The notes below the pieces were generated by a model. It saw only the letters and a list, made by a program, of their open reading frames with translations. It searched no databases and was not told where the DNA came from. Shown here in pieces: positions 55,619 to 63,681 of a stretch of 64,000 bases of DNA. How positions within the stretch are numbered: position 1 is the stretch's first letter; every line of letters begins with the position of its first letter. The DNA lies in NCBI RefSeq assembly GCF_003032475.1, contig NZ_CP028369.1:6944001-7008000 (forward strand). The letters run 5' to 3'. Origin of the DNA: Streptomyces sp. P3 (GTDB taxonomy: Bacteria > Actinomycetota > Actinomycetes > Streptomycetales > Streptomycetaceae). Both the position numbers and the translations under genes were made by a program.

Positions 55619-56056
55619 TCAGGGCGCGCCCCCCAAAGCGAGCTGGGTGGTCAGACCCGCCCGCTCCGCAGTGGCCCGGAGCACCCCGCTGGCTCGGGTG
55701 AACTTCACGTCGATACCGGCCAGGGGCAGAGTCCGGCGAATACTCAGCAGGGTGTACAGACCCGGGTAGTCGCAGAAGGTGATGCCCGACAGGTCCAGCA
55801 CCAGCAAGCCACCGGCGGAGTGGGCGGCGAGCACCGCCATATGCTCTCGGAGTGCATGCGCGGTGTCGGCGTCGAGCTCTCCCGCGAGATGCAACTCCAG
55901 TCGCGGCGGAAGGCGTCCTCCGCTCTCCCGGCGGACGGAAAGTCTCGAGGACGAAGCCGCTTTTTGGGGCTCTTGCAGCAGGGTCGACTCGTCGCCGCCC
56001 GCTAGTGCGGCACCGACTGTCTCGTCATCCTGCGGGTCGGGCGGAGGTGGTGGCAT
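55619..56056 (-). CDS. STAS-domain protein lacking the phosphorylatable serine
   Basis: 145 residues from ATG 56056. A Pro/Asp-rich N-terminus (1-48) precedes a STAS domain: LELHLAGELDADTAHALREH, then LLVLDLSGITFCDYPGLYTL and a C-terminal LPLAGIDVKFTRASGVLRAT. In anti-anti-sigma factors the loop after the second strand is D-S/T-S/T-G-L, with Ser phosphorylated by an RsbW-like kinase and dephosphorylated by SpoIIE/RsbU. Here it reads Asp96-Tyr97-Pro98-Gly99, so the serine is gone. The protein could be constitutively active or regulated otherwise. Site e (56144) is 88 bp upstream. A start further upstream at 56149 would lie inside site e. Confidence 0.85.
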   Translation of the reverse strand: MPPPPPDPQDDETVGAALAGGDESTLLQEPQKAASSSRLSVRRESGGRLPPRLELHLAGELDADTAHALREHMAVLAAHSAGGLLVLDLSGITFCDYPGLYTLLSIRRTLPLAGIDVKFTRASGVLRATAERAGLTTQLALGGAP

Positions 56057-56139
56057 CTGTTTTCCGGATCGGCTCGGCGACAGTTGCCGACCAGACTTCC
56101 CGGCGCACCAGGAAGCATCAGCAGCGCTTCCATGCCTGC

Positions 56140-56160
56140 ATCTTTGCACAGGGTAAAGAT
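56140..56160. promoter_or_regulatory. TTGCA palindrome (site e)
   Basis: ATCTTTGCACAGGGTAAAGAT, core TTGCACAGGGTAA at 56144-56156. The outer arms ATCTTT/AAAGAT are perfect, the inner right half is GGTAA rather than TGCAA. It is 88 bp upstream of the STAS gene on the minus strand. Confidence 0.6.
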
Positions 56161-56230
56161 CGGCATCAACAACCCGGCGAAGACTTTCGTCCCGCCGACG
56201 TGATCGCCGTCATCAGGCCCGTAGATGTCG

Positions 56231-56272
56231 CCGCCCCGTGCGGGCGGCCGTCTGGCCGCCCGCACGGGGCGG
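56231..56272. terminator. Very strong hairpin
   Basis: CCGCCCCGTGCGGGCGGCC with its exact complement around a 4-nt GTCT loop, a 19-bp perfect stem of nearly pure G/C. On the minus strand it directly follows a TGA (56284-56282) that ends a short protein-like reading, so it probably terminated a now-decayed gene between site f and here. Confidence 0.8.
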
Positions 56273-56589
56273 GTGTCAGCTCTCTTCCCCGGCTGCCCCT
56301 TCTTCGCGGTTTCCCACCGCTTCCTGCATGCGCGGTGCCTAGGCTGCCATCCACACCACCGACTTCGACCAGCGCCACGTTTCCCGGACGGTCACCCGTC
56401 GTCGAGAGCCAGGCTGCTCCACGAAACCGGAAGCCGACGGGCCAGAACGTCCGCCACGCTGCGTGTGAGGGCACCCGCCTCGCTCCTGACCCACACCGGA
56501 CGAGCCCCTGAGTCAGGCGCCCATGGACGACCACGGCCGCCTCACTCACCTGCTCCCGCCCGGGAGGACCCGGAGACTCAGCGCGTGTT

Positions 56590-56602
56590 TTGCGCAATGC
56601 GA
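56590..56602. promoter_or_regulatory. TTGCA palindrome (site f)
   Basis: TTGCGCAATGCGA, containing the small perfect palindrome TTGCGCAA, located 20 bp beyond the CopCD stop. If functional it serves the degenerate minus-strand gene starting near 56549. It is the weakest or equal-weakest member of the set. Confidence 0.45.
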
Positions 56603-56621
56603 GAAGACGGGACGAGGGTTG

Positions 56622-58490
56622 TCAGGGTCCGATGTCGACCTGGTGCTCCACGGTGACCTGGTCGACTTCCGACACCCGTACAGTGACCCGCATCGTCCAC
56701 GTCCCTTCCGTGGGCAGGGTGAGACTGTCACTGCCCCAGTAGCCGCGCTCGTCCACGAGCTCCGCATCCAGGGGGCCCACGCCCTGCGAAACCAGGGTGC
56801 AGGCGAGACGCAGTTCGGGCACAGGTACGAGCCCGCCGTCTGCGCCGTAGACGACCGCCTGGACCGCGTTGCGTCCGACCCGCCCGGGTTCCAGGACGAT
56901 CTGCACCCTGCCGCTCCCCAGGGGTCCCAGGGTGCGACTGCCGGTGTCGAAGGGGACCATCGACAAGGACTGAGTGGGCTGACCGGGCACGAGAACCGCC
57001 AGTGCCGCCGACTCCTCGGCCGCCCGTCCGGTCTGCGTCCCGGTCAGCATGGTGGTGAGCATCAGGACCACCATGCCGACCGCCACCTCGGCCAGCACGC
57101 ACCGGCGCAGCCCGCGCCGCTGCGCTGTCCGCTCCGTCGGAACCCCGGCCCTGGACGGGACGGTGCCGCAGGGATCGTCCGCCTCCCGGCCGCCCACCGC
57201 GATCGGCGCCCACTCCGGCTCGGGCGCCGTGAGCAGCCGCCCGGTCCAGCGCCGTGACTGCGCGGCCACCGCCAGTACCACCAGCACGGTCCACACCTTG
57301 AGCGACAGCGTCCTGCCGTACCCGGTGTGCAGCAGCGCATCCCAGGACCCCAGCCCGCGCCACGACTGGTAGACGCCGGTGGCGGCGAGAACCGCCACCG
57401 AGACGAACGCCAGCCGGGAGAAGCGGACGACCGCGGCGGGAGGGAGCGGATCCTCGGCCGGTGCCCGGTACAGAATGGTGAGCAGGGCGGCCAGCCCGCC
57501 CAGCCACACCGCCATCGCGAGCAGATGAAGTGCGGTAGAGACGACCGCCACGGGGACCTGGACGCCGACCGCGGCATGCTCGGCCACTACCCAGGTCGCT
57601 GCCAGGGCCAGGGCGAACAGGACACCGGCCATCCTCCCGAGTCGGCCGGCGCTTTGGCGGACCCTCCGGTTCCGAACCAGCACGGCCAAGACGAGCAGCA
57701 GCACCAGCCGCACCAGCAGGGCGACGCCTGACCGGGTCTCCATCGTGCCGCGCAGCGACCGCGCGTCGAACACCGCGCCCGGTCCTTCGCCGCTGTCGTA
57801 CGGTCCGCGGAGCAGCACCAAGGCCAGGGTGGACAGCGTCAGTACCCACCAGCCGGTCACGAAGAGTCGGCGTACGGTTTGCCGGGCCGTGGCCGTCGGC
57901 CAGCAGGCCAGGACGAACACGGCGATGCCGATGAGCAGGGCCAGTCCCGCGTAGGCGACGTAGCGGGCCGTTTCGTTCAGCGTGCTCGTGGCCCTGGGTA
58001 CGGCCGGCTGCGCGGTGGCAGCGGGCCTGGCGGGCGCGCGTTTGCCGACGGAGAAGGTGAAGGCTCCGGTCACGGCGTGGCTGTCCGCCGACACCACCCG
58101 CCAGGAGACGGTGTACGTGCCCTGGCCAAGCCCTCCGGCGAGGCGGACGCGGGCCGTGTTGCCATGTCCGTCGGCGTGCTCCGGATCGCCCGCTGTCGCC
58201 GGGCGGTTGTCGGGGTCGAGGACGCGGACGGAGTTCTCGACGAGGGCGACGGCTTCGTCGAAGGTGACCGTGATCTGTCGTGGCGCGGTCTTCAGGACGA
58301 CGCCCTCGCGGGGGTCGCTGCTCGTGAACACGGCGTGCGCGGAGGCCGGGGTCACACCGGCCAGGAGAGAGAGGGTGAACGCCACAGCCACGACGAGCAG
58401 GGCCCGGTACGTCCGGTGGGCGCCAGGTGTCGGCCGACGTACGGGACTGGAGAGCGTTACCCGGACGCCGAAGGCGGACGCTCGGTTCAC
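56622..58490 (-). CDS. CopC-CopD fusion copper protein (YcnJ-like)
   Basis: 622 residues from GTG 58490, overlapping the ycnI stop (58487), so coupled. A signal peptide ends at PASA, leaving His52 (AHAVFTSSDP) as the N-terminal Cu ligand of the CopC domain (about 52-150, with SWRVVSADSHAVTGAFTF carrying the second His). About eight to nine membrane helices of CopD follow (about 175-500; LLALAVWLGGLAALL-type and HLLAMAVWLGG segments). A C-terminal outside domain (about 500-622) with YtkA-like beta strands ends the protein. Such fusions import or store copper. Gene order YcnI-CopCD is conserved in Gram-positive bacteria. Confidence 0.92.
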   Translation of the reverse strand: MNRASAFGVRVTLSSPVRRPTPGAHRTYRALLVVAVAFTLSLLAGVTPASAHAVFTSSDPREGVVLKTAPRQITVTFDEAVALVENSVRVLDPDNRPATAGDPEHADGHGNTARVRLAGGLGQGTYTVSWRVVSADSHAVTGAFTFSVGKRAPARPAATAQPAVPRATSTLNETARYVAYAGLALLIGIAVFVLACWPTATARQTVRRLFVTGWWVLTLSTLALVLLRGPYDSGEGPGAVFDARSLRGTMETRSGVALLVRLVLLLVLAVLVRNRRVRQSAGRLGRMAGVLFALALAATWVVAEHAAVGVQVPVAVVSTALHLLAMAVWLGGLAALLTILYRAPAEDPLPPAAVVRFSRLAFVSVAVLAATGVYQSWRGLGSWDALLHTGYGRTLSLKVWTVLVVLAVAAQSRRWTGRLLTAPEPEWAPIAVGGREADDPCGTVPSRAGVPTERTAQRRGLRRCVLAEVAVGMVVLMLTTMLTGTQTGRAAEESAALAVLVPGQPTQSLSMVPFDTGSRTLGPLGSGRVQIVLEPGRVGRNAVQAVVYGADGGLVPVPELRLACTLVSQGVGPLDAELVDERGYWGSDSLTLPTEGTWTMRVTVRVSEVDQVTVEHQVDIGP

Positions 58491-59218
58491 CGCGCACCGC
58501 CCCGCCCGGCGGGGCGCCGGTTCAGCCGCCAGGCGAATGCGCCGAGCCCGAGCAGGGCGGCGGCTGTCCCGACGGCGATCAGCCCTCCGGCCGGGTTCTC
58601 ACCCTCCGCGCGCGCCGAGGCATTGGCGTCACCGCCGTAGGAGGGGCCGTCGGACGGTGTGCGGGACGCCCGTGTGGAAGGCGGGCTGAGGGGCTGCGCG
58701 TCGGCGGTCGCGGGCCTCAGCTTCAGCACCGGAGCTGGCTGGTCCGACTCCGCTTCCTGCGTGGGCAGTTCGGTCCAGCGCGAGACCCTGCCGTCGCCGT
58801 AGGTGTCGACGGTCTTGAACACGAGCTCCTGGACGTCGGGCAACTGCCGCACGGTGATCGCGTGTTCGGCGTCCGCTCCCGTCGCCAGAGCAGGGCCACC
58901 GATCGTGTAGCCGACCGAGGTGGTCTTCAAAGTCCAGCCCTTCGGGGCGTGCGCGAGCGTCACGTCGTCCGGCTCGATGCCTTTCGGCAGGGCGACGCGC
59001 ACCCGGGCGAAGCCCGCCGTGTCGGACTCGGCCTCGGAGGTGAAGGTGAGGGTGACATTGCGGGCCAGAGCCCTCGGGGTGTCGGCCTCGACCTCCGTGT
59101 GGGCGGACGCGGGGTGGGCCAGGACGAAAGCGGATGTCAGAGCGAGGGCGCCGACCACGGTGATGCGGCCGAACTCGCGAGCAGCGGGATTCAGGGATTG
59201 CACGGAAGGCAGGGGCAC
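58487..59218 (-). CDS. YcnI-like copper-binding protein (DUF1775)
   Basis: 243 residues from GTG 59218 (GTG 59203 possible). A signal peptide ends at PASA, exposing His40 (AHTEVEADTPRALARNVTLT), the mono-histidine copper brace of YcnI. The DUF1775 beta domain spans about 40-170 (LPKGIEPDDVTLAHAPKGW, ELVFKTVDTYGDG). A C-terminal membrane helix near 215-232 with an RLNRRP basic end anchors it outside the cell. Coupled to the downstream CopC-CopD gene; established partners in copper acquisition or maturation. The upstream membrane-protein frame overlaps it. Confidence 0.92.
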   Translation of the reverse strand: MPLPSVQSLNPAAREFGRITVVGALALTSAFVLAHPASAHTEVEADTPRALARNVTLTFTSEAESDTAGFARVRVALPKGIEPDDVTLAHAPKGWTLKTTSVGYTIGGPALATGADAEHAITVRQLPDVQELVFKTVDTYGDGRVSRWTELPTQEAESDQPAPVLKLRPATADAQPLSPPSTRASRTPSDGPSYGGDANASARAEGENPAGGLIAVGTAAALLGLGAFAWRLNRRPAGRGGAR

Positions 59219-59939
59219 GAACGAACTCCGGAAGCGTCAGGCCGGGCGGGCTTCGACCCGGCCGGGATGATGGCGAAGGGACCGGAACAACGAGGTCTTC
59301 CGGTGGCCCCCTGCGCGGCAGCGCATGTTCCGGCACTCCGAAACCGATCAGCAGGCAAGTCCCTCGGCACGCCACTCGCCGCAAGACCGGCAGTGCCCGG
59401 CGCACCGGGCGCATCAGCAGCTTGACCCACAACCGTCTCAGCCGCCCACGCGCGGCCACGATCATGCGTCGTGCCGTGCGGGCGCCGGCCAACGCGGCCG
59501 CGACGGCCGCGTCGGCCTGGTGCAGCAGCCATGCCACGGCGAGCGCTGCGCCCATGTGGACAGCGGTCATAGCGGCGGAGGACTGGTGCCAGGAGTGGCC
59601 GTCGCCGGAGGCCGTCACCGAGCCGGCGGGACCGGCGTGGGCCGCCGTGTTCCGGTGCCCGTCGGCCGCCCAGGCGAGAGCCAGATGGAGCGCACCCTGC
59701 ACGGCCAGCGTGCATCCGACCGTGGCCAGCGGGGAGAAACGACGGCGGGCGGCGGGCCAGACACCCGCGAACTGCAGGAGCACAAGGGCGGCCACGAGGC
59801 GCCACGGCTCTGCCGCGCCGCCGGCCGCATGGTGGCCGAGGGCGGCGAGGACGCTGCCCGCCACGGCGAAGACTCCCGCCCGGGCACAGGCGCCCGACGT
59901 GTTCGCCCGCTCCCCCTCTCCCCTCTCAGGGAGGGACAC
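58629..59939 (-). CDS. Multi-pass membrane protein, related to the 48006 gene; end unclear
   Basis: From GTG 59939 the conserved part runs to about 59275 (220 residues): ARAGVFAVAGSVLAALGHHA, LVALLVLLQ-type helices, VGCTLAVQGALHLALAWAAD, a His-containing loop and SAAMTAVHMGAALAVAWLLH, ending at HALPRRGPP. This mirrors the 256-residue protein at 48006. In the sequence as given the frame does not stop there but stays open to 58629, overlapping ycnI by 590 bp in another frame; that extension is Arg/Pro-rich and not believable. A lost stop or a small indel near 59280 is likely. Copper-locus function inferred from position. Confidence 0.55.
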   Translation of the reverse strand: MSLPERGEGERANTSGACARAGVFAVAGSVLAALGHHAAGGAAEPWRLVAALVLLQFAGVWPAARRRFSPLATVGCTLAVQGALHLALAWAADGHRNTAAHAGPAGSVTASGDGHSWHQSSAAMTAVHMGAALAVAWLLHQADAAVAAALAGARTARRMIVAARGRLRRLWVKLLMRPVRRALPVLRRVACRGTCLLIGFGVPEHALPRRGPPEDLVVPVPSPSSRPGRSPPGLTLPEFVRAPAFRAIPESRCSRVRPHHRGRRPRSDIRFRPGPPRVRPHGGRGRHPEGSGPQCHPHLHLRGRVRHGGLRPGARRPAERHRAGRRDARARPEGLDFEDHLGRLHDRWPCSGDGSGRRTRDHRAAVARRPGARVQDRRHLRRRQGLALDRTAHAGSGVGPASSGAEAEARDRRRAAPQPAFHTGVPHTVRRPLLRR

Positions 59940-60122
59940 GCAGGCGCCCTTTCGCACGTCTACCCCCTCGCAGGCTCCACCGTATCCGGTGCGTCGGCGC
60001 ACCCCGTCATGGTGCGGGTACGACGGCGGATCCCCCAGCGTTCACTCTCCTGGCCCGCAGTGCCGCCCGCCCGTCGTCCTCACCGGAGGCCGTCACCAGC
60101 GGACGTGCTCGCATCGCCCCAC

Positions 60123-60147
60123 TTGACATGCTTTGCATAATGCAAAG
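60123..60147 (+). promoter_or_regulatory. TTGACA -35 with TTGCA palindrome (site g)
   Basis: TTGACA (60123-60128) is followed two bases later by CTTTGCATAATGCAAAG (60131-60147), a perfect 17-bp palindrome, 18 bp before the ClC gene start. The operator fills the -35/-10 spacer, an ideal place for a repressor. Its core is identical to site c. Confidence 0.75.
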
Positions 60148-60164
60148 GTACGGAAGGGGCAGCA

Positions 60165-61958
60165 ATGAGTGCCATCCAAACGGCCAAGAACAGGCCGGCC
60201 GCGGCGCAGAAGACACCGATCGGTCTCCCACCCTCGCGGAGACTCACCGATCTGCGCTCCGCGCCCTGGGGGCTGCCGGCACTGGCCGTGGTGGTCGGCG
60301 CCGGGGCGGGAGCGGGATCGATCGTCTTCCGCTGGTGCATCACCACCTTCACACACCTCTTCTCCGGCCACGGCGACTACGCCGCGTCCCCGGGCTCCGG
60401 CAATCCGCACGCGCCGTGGCTGGGCCCGTACTTCGTGCTGATCGCTCCCGTGCTCGGCGGCCTGCTCTACGGGCCGTTGGTGTACCGCTTCGCCAGGGAG
60501 GCCCGCGGACACGGGGTACCCGAGGTGATGGTGGCCGTCGCCCAGCGCGGCGGGCGGATCAGCCCCAAGGTGGCCGTCGTGAAGACGCTGGCCTCCGCGC
60601 TGACCATCGGCTCGGGCGGCTCGGTGGGCCGGGAGGGGCCGATCGTGCAGATCGGCTCGGCACTCGGCTCAACGCTCGGCCGTCTGGCGAAGGTGCCCGA
60701 GGGACGGATGAAGCTCCTCGTCGCCTGCGGCGCGGCAGGCGGCATCGCCGCCACCTTCAACGCCCCCCTCGCCGGAGTCTTCTTCGCCATGGAGCTGATC
60801 CTGGGCACGTTCAGCCCCGAGGCGTTCGGCGCGACCGTACTGGCCAGCGTGACGGCGAGCGTCATCGGCCGGGCGGCCTTCGGCGACGTGGCCTTCCTCA
60901 GCCTGCCGGACTTCCACGTGGACCATCTCGCGCAATACGGCCTGTTCGCCGCGCTGGGTGTGGTGGCCGCCCTGGTCGGCGTGGGCTTCTCGCGGTTCCT
61001 GTACCTGATCGAGGACGCCTGCGACTGGCTGTGGCGCGGCCCCGAGTGGCTGCGCCCGGCGGTCGGCGGCCTCGCGCTGGGCCTGGTGCTCCTTGCCCTG
61101 CCCGAAATGTACGGAGTCGGCTACCCGGTCCTGCAGAAGGCGACCGAGGGCGGATACGCGGTCGGCTTCCTGCTGTTGCTCCTGGCGGGCAAGATGCTGG
61201 CGACCAGCCTGACGATCGGCATCGGCGGCTCGGGCGGCGTCTTCGCGCCCAGCCTGTTCATCGGGGCGATGCTCGGCGCGGCGTACGGCATCGGCGCGCA
61301 CGACCTGCTTCCCGGCACCGCCGGCGCGGTGGGCGCGTACGCACTGGTCGGGATGGGCGCCGTCTTCGCCGGCGCCTCCCGCGCGCCGATCACCGCCGTG
61401 GTGATCCTCTTCGAGCTCACCGGCGAGTACTCGATCATCCTGCCGCTGATGCTGGCGATCGTGCTCGCCACCGCCACCAGCCGTGTGCTGTCCCGGGACA
61501 CCGTCTACACGCTCAAGCTGCGCCGCCGCGGCATCGACATCGAGGGTCCCGCGCGGGGCGCGCGGCTCGGTGCGCAGCGGGTCGACGCCGTCATGGAGCC
61601 CCTGCCCTCGTCCCTGTCGTGGTCGACACCGCTCCCCGACGCCGCCGACCTGCTGAGCCTTTCCGGCCACGGCGCGCTGCCGGTCGCGGACGAGGCGGGC
61701 GCGTACGCCGGGGTGGTCACCGCCCAGGCGGTCGCCGAGGCCCTCGCCGAGCAGCCGGACGCCGTGCCCACCCGGGTCGGCCAACTCGCCGAGCGACCCG
61801 CGCCCGTCACCGCGGACCAGTCCCTCGCGCAGGCGCTGAACACTTTGCTCGCGGCGGCGGGAACAGGGGTCCCGGTCCTCGATCACGCGCACGGCGAGCC
61901 GGTCGGCTGGCTCAGCCACCAAAGCGCCCTGCGCGCGGTGCACACGGCGGGCGCATAG
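60165..61958 (+). CDS. ClC-family chloride channel/antiporter with CBS pair
   Basis: 597 residues from ATG 60165 after GGAAGGGG. The ClC membrane domain (about 30-440) has selectivity-filter motifs GSGGSVGREGP (149-159, gating Glu157) and GGSGGVFAPSLFIGA, plus the proline-glycine helix ends typical of the fold. A C-terminal CBS pair (about 455-595, VDAVMEPLPSSL, VGQLAERPAPVTADQ) probably regulates transport by nucleotides. The gating glutamate suggests Cl-/H+ exchange, often used in acid resistance. Site g sits in its promoter. A hairpin at 61963-61990 ends the transcript. Confidence 0.93.
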   Translation: MSAIQTAKNRPAAAQKTPIGLPPSRRLTDLRSAPWGLPALAVVVGAGAGAGSIVFRWCITTFTHLFSGHGDYAASPGSGNPHAPWLGPYFVLIAPVLGGLLYGPLVYRFAREARGHGVPEVMVAVAQRGGRISPKVAVVKTLASALTIGSGGSVGREGPIVQIGSALGSTLGRLAKVPEGRMKLLVACGAAGGIAATFNAPLAGVFFAMELILGTFSPEAFGATVLASVTASVIGRAAFGDVAFLSLPDFHVDHLAQYGLFAALGVVAALVGVGFSRFLYLIEDACDWLWRGPEWLRPAVGGLALGLVLLALPEMYGVGYPVLQKATEGGYAVGFLLLLLAGKMLATSLTIGIGGSGGVFAPSLFIGAMLGAAYGIGAHDLLPGTAGAVGAYALVGMGAVFAGASRAPITAVVILFELTGEYSIILPLMLAIVLATATSRVLSRDTVYTLKLRRRGIDIEGPARGARLGAQRVDAVMEPLPSSLSWSTPLPDAADLLSLSGHGALPVADEAGAYAGVVTAQAVAEALAEQPDAVPTRVGQLAERPAPVTADQSLAQALNTLLAAAGTGVPVLDHAHGEPVGWLSHQSALRAVHTAGA

Positions 61959-61962
61959 AACA

Positions 61963-61990
61963 CGCCCTGCCCCACGGCCCCGGCAGGGCG
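61963..61990 (+). terminator. Hairpin after the ClC gene
   Basis: CGCCCTGCC and GGCAGGGCG form a 9-bp stem with a 10-nt loop, five bases past the ClC stop codon. Confidence 0.65.
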
Positions 61991-62063
61991 AGTACCGGAC
62001 ACGCCTGGGCCACATGCACCGGCTCCGCCCTCGCATACGAGGACACAGCACTTCACCCTTATG

Positions 62064-62076
62064 TTGCACTGTGCAA
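62064..62076. promoter_or_regulatory. TTGCA palindrome (site h)
   Basis: TTGCACTGTGCAA, a perfect 13-bp palindrome, 50 bp before the zinc-ribbon protein gene. It equals site a in reverse complement. Confidence 0.7.
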
Positions 62077-62125
62077 AAATGGGTAGAGGCGACTTTGACG
62101 TACCTATCGCTCCCGGGAGGCCACC

Positions 62126-62371
62126 ATGCCCACGAACCACGTCCGGCGCGCGTACTCTTTCGTGTGCCTCGACTGCGGACACGGCTGGGAAGGCGCGTAC
62201 GACATCGACGTGACCGTGGACGAGCACGCCCGGATCACCGCCGACTACCAGCTCGACGGCGAACGCGTACCGTCCCCGCTGCAGTCACCGCAGTGCCCTT
62301 CCTGCGAGGGGCACAAGATACGCATCATGCGGCCGGGGTGTGTGGCTTCGGCCCATCTGTACGAGAGGTGA
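62126..62371 (+). CDS. Small zinc-ribbon protein
   Basis: 81 residues from ATG 62126 after GGGAGG. Two Cys pairs, CLDCGHGW (residues 14-21) and CPSC (about 57-60), form a likely zinc ribbon; an acidic beta segment (DIDVTVDEHARITADYQLDG) lies between. The fold recalls small rubredoxin-like or transcription-factor-like ribbons, but no function can be given. It is the last gene with an upstream TTGCA palindrome (site h), and a short hairpin (62381-62406) follows. Confidence 0.75.
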   Translation: MPTNHVRRAYSFVCLDCGHGWEGAYDIDVTVDEHARITADYQLDGERVPSPLQSPQCPSCEGHKIRIMRPGCVASAHLYER

Positions 62372-62822
62372 CCGGCGCGGCGGTGGGCTCCCGTGGGACC
62401 CCACCGGGCCCGACGGGGCGCGCCGTTCAGAGCAGTCGCCCTCCGCGCACGCTGACGGCTGGGTAGGGACGACCCGAAGACACCCCGATGAGCAGGCCGG
62501 GAGAGGGTGACGTCGGCTGCCCTCCCTCGTGGGCCGTACCGTCGATGACTCCGGGGGAATGCCGGAGGTTGTCCGCCGCGCGTGACCTGGTGTCTCGCAG
62601 GGCCGGGATCGTGGCCCTCACTCGCCGATCTTCCCGCTCCGTGGTGCGGATCTGCCGGAGCGGCCCCAGCCGGACGTCGCGAGTGCTGCAGGCGGCTTGC
62701 CCGTTACCGAGGAGCCCCCGCGTCCATGACCTGGCCATCGGCCGGTCTCGTCATCTTCTGCGAGGTTCGACAGGGCAGGCGGCCCGGCCGTGCGCCTCCG
62801 CTTCGGCCGGGCCGCGGGAAAC
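62372..62822. other. Gap downstream of the zinc-ribbon gene
   Basis: No supported gene in 450 bp. CGGTGGG/CCCACCG inverted repeats at 62381-62406 may terminate the zinc-ribbon transcript. Remaining open frames lack ribosome sites and homology. Confidence 0.5.
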
Positions 62823-63680
62823 CTATCCCACCGGCAGGAAGTCGCGGGCCGCGATGAAGTCCGGTCGGCGTGCCGGGGCGGCGAAGGGCTCCACCGGCTG
62901 GTTCTCCACACTGTTGAACACGATGAAGACGTTGCTGCGCGGGTAGGGCGTGATGTTGTCCCCGGAACCGTGCATGCAGTTGCAGTCGAACCAGGTCGCC
63001 GAGCCCGCGGGGCCTGTGAAGAGCTTGATGCCGTGCTCCAGGGCCATCTCGGTCAGCGCCGACGCCGAGGGAGTGCCGGCCTCCTGCATCCGCAGAGATC
63101 TCTTGTAGTTGTCCTTGGGCGTGGCTCCCGCGCAGCCGAGAAAAGTGCGGTGTGAGCCCGGCATGATCATCAAGCCGCCGTTGGTGTCACGGTTCTCGGT
63201 GAGGGCGATCGACACCGAGACGGTGCGCATTCGGGGCAGGCCGTCCTCGGCGTGCCAGGTCTCGAAGTCGGAGTGCCAGTAGAACCCGCCGGCTCCGAAG
63301 CCCGGTTTGACGTTGACGCGGCTTTGGTGGACGTAGACGTCGGAACCGAGGATCCGACGAGCGGTGTCCACAACTCGCGGATCCCTGACGAGTTGGGCGA
63401 AGACCTCACTGATGCGATGGACTTCGAAGATCGAGCGGATCTCCTGGGAGGAGGATTCGATGACGGCACGCTCGTCGTTGCGTACCGCCGGATCGGCGAT
63501 CAACCGCTTCAGTTCGGCCCGGTAGGTCAGGACTTCCGTCCGGGTGAGCAGTTCGTCCACGGTGAGGAAGCCGTCACGTTCGAAGTCGCGCAGTTCCGCG
63601 GACGGTTCACCCCAGAGCACGGGGTCTCGGCGGGGCGTCGTCACTTCGGCCGCACCGCGTGTCGGATACAGGTCGGTCAT
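62823..63680 (-). CDS. ectD: Ectoine hydroxylase
   Basis: 285 residues from ATG 63680. A Fe(II)/2-oxoglutarate dioxygenase that converts ectoine to 5-hydroxyectoine, a compatible solute against osmotic and heat stress. Iron ligands are His136 and Asp138 (FYWHSDFETWH, the strictly conserved EctD signature) and His237 (CNCMHGSGDN); the 2-oxoglutarate-binding Arg is in the YPRSNVFIVFNSVEN segment. The length fits the family (about 290-300). It starts one base after the ectC stop, as the last gene of an ectABCD operon whose first genes lie outside the window. Confidence 0.96.
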   Translation of the reverse strand: MTDLYPTRGAAEVTTPRRDPVLWGEPSAELRDFERDGFLTVDELLTRTEVLTYRAELKRLIADPAVRNDERAVIESSSQEIRSIFEVHRISEVFAQLVRDPRVVDTARRILGSDVYVHQSRVNVKPGFGAGGFYWHSDFETWHAEDGLPRMRTVSVSIALTENRDTNGGLMIMPGSHRTFLGCAGATPKDNYKRSLRMQEAGTPSASALTEMALEHGIKLFTGPAGSATWFDCNCMHGSGDNITPYPRSNVFIVFNSVENQPVEPFAAPARRPDFIAARDFLPVG

Positions 63681-63681
63681 C

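Larger units (their letters stand above)
56057..56621. other. Mostly non-coding stretch with operators and a terminator
   Basis: Between the STAS gene and CopCD no gene is firm. A minus-strand frame from GTG 56549 (VSEAAVVVHGRLTQGLVRCG...) has GGGAG before it and site f 41 bp upstream, but runs through the 56231-56272 hairpin. Two other minus-strand frames contain protein-like pieces (SVADVLARRLPVSWSSLALD; MQEAVGNREEGAAGEES ending at TGA just before the hairpin), suggesting one small decayed gene with frameshifts. Confidence 0.45.

Noticed and set aside
56057..56149. Earlier STAS start at GTG 56149
   Set aside because: It would put the start codon inside operator site e and add a Cys/Arg-rich stretch absent from the STAS fold.
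56166..56549. 127-residue minus-strand protein downstream of site f
   Set aside because: It reads through the 19-bp terminator stem and pieces of better coding character lie in other frames; treated as a decayed gene.
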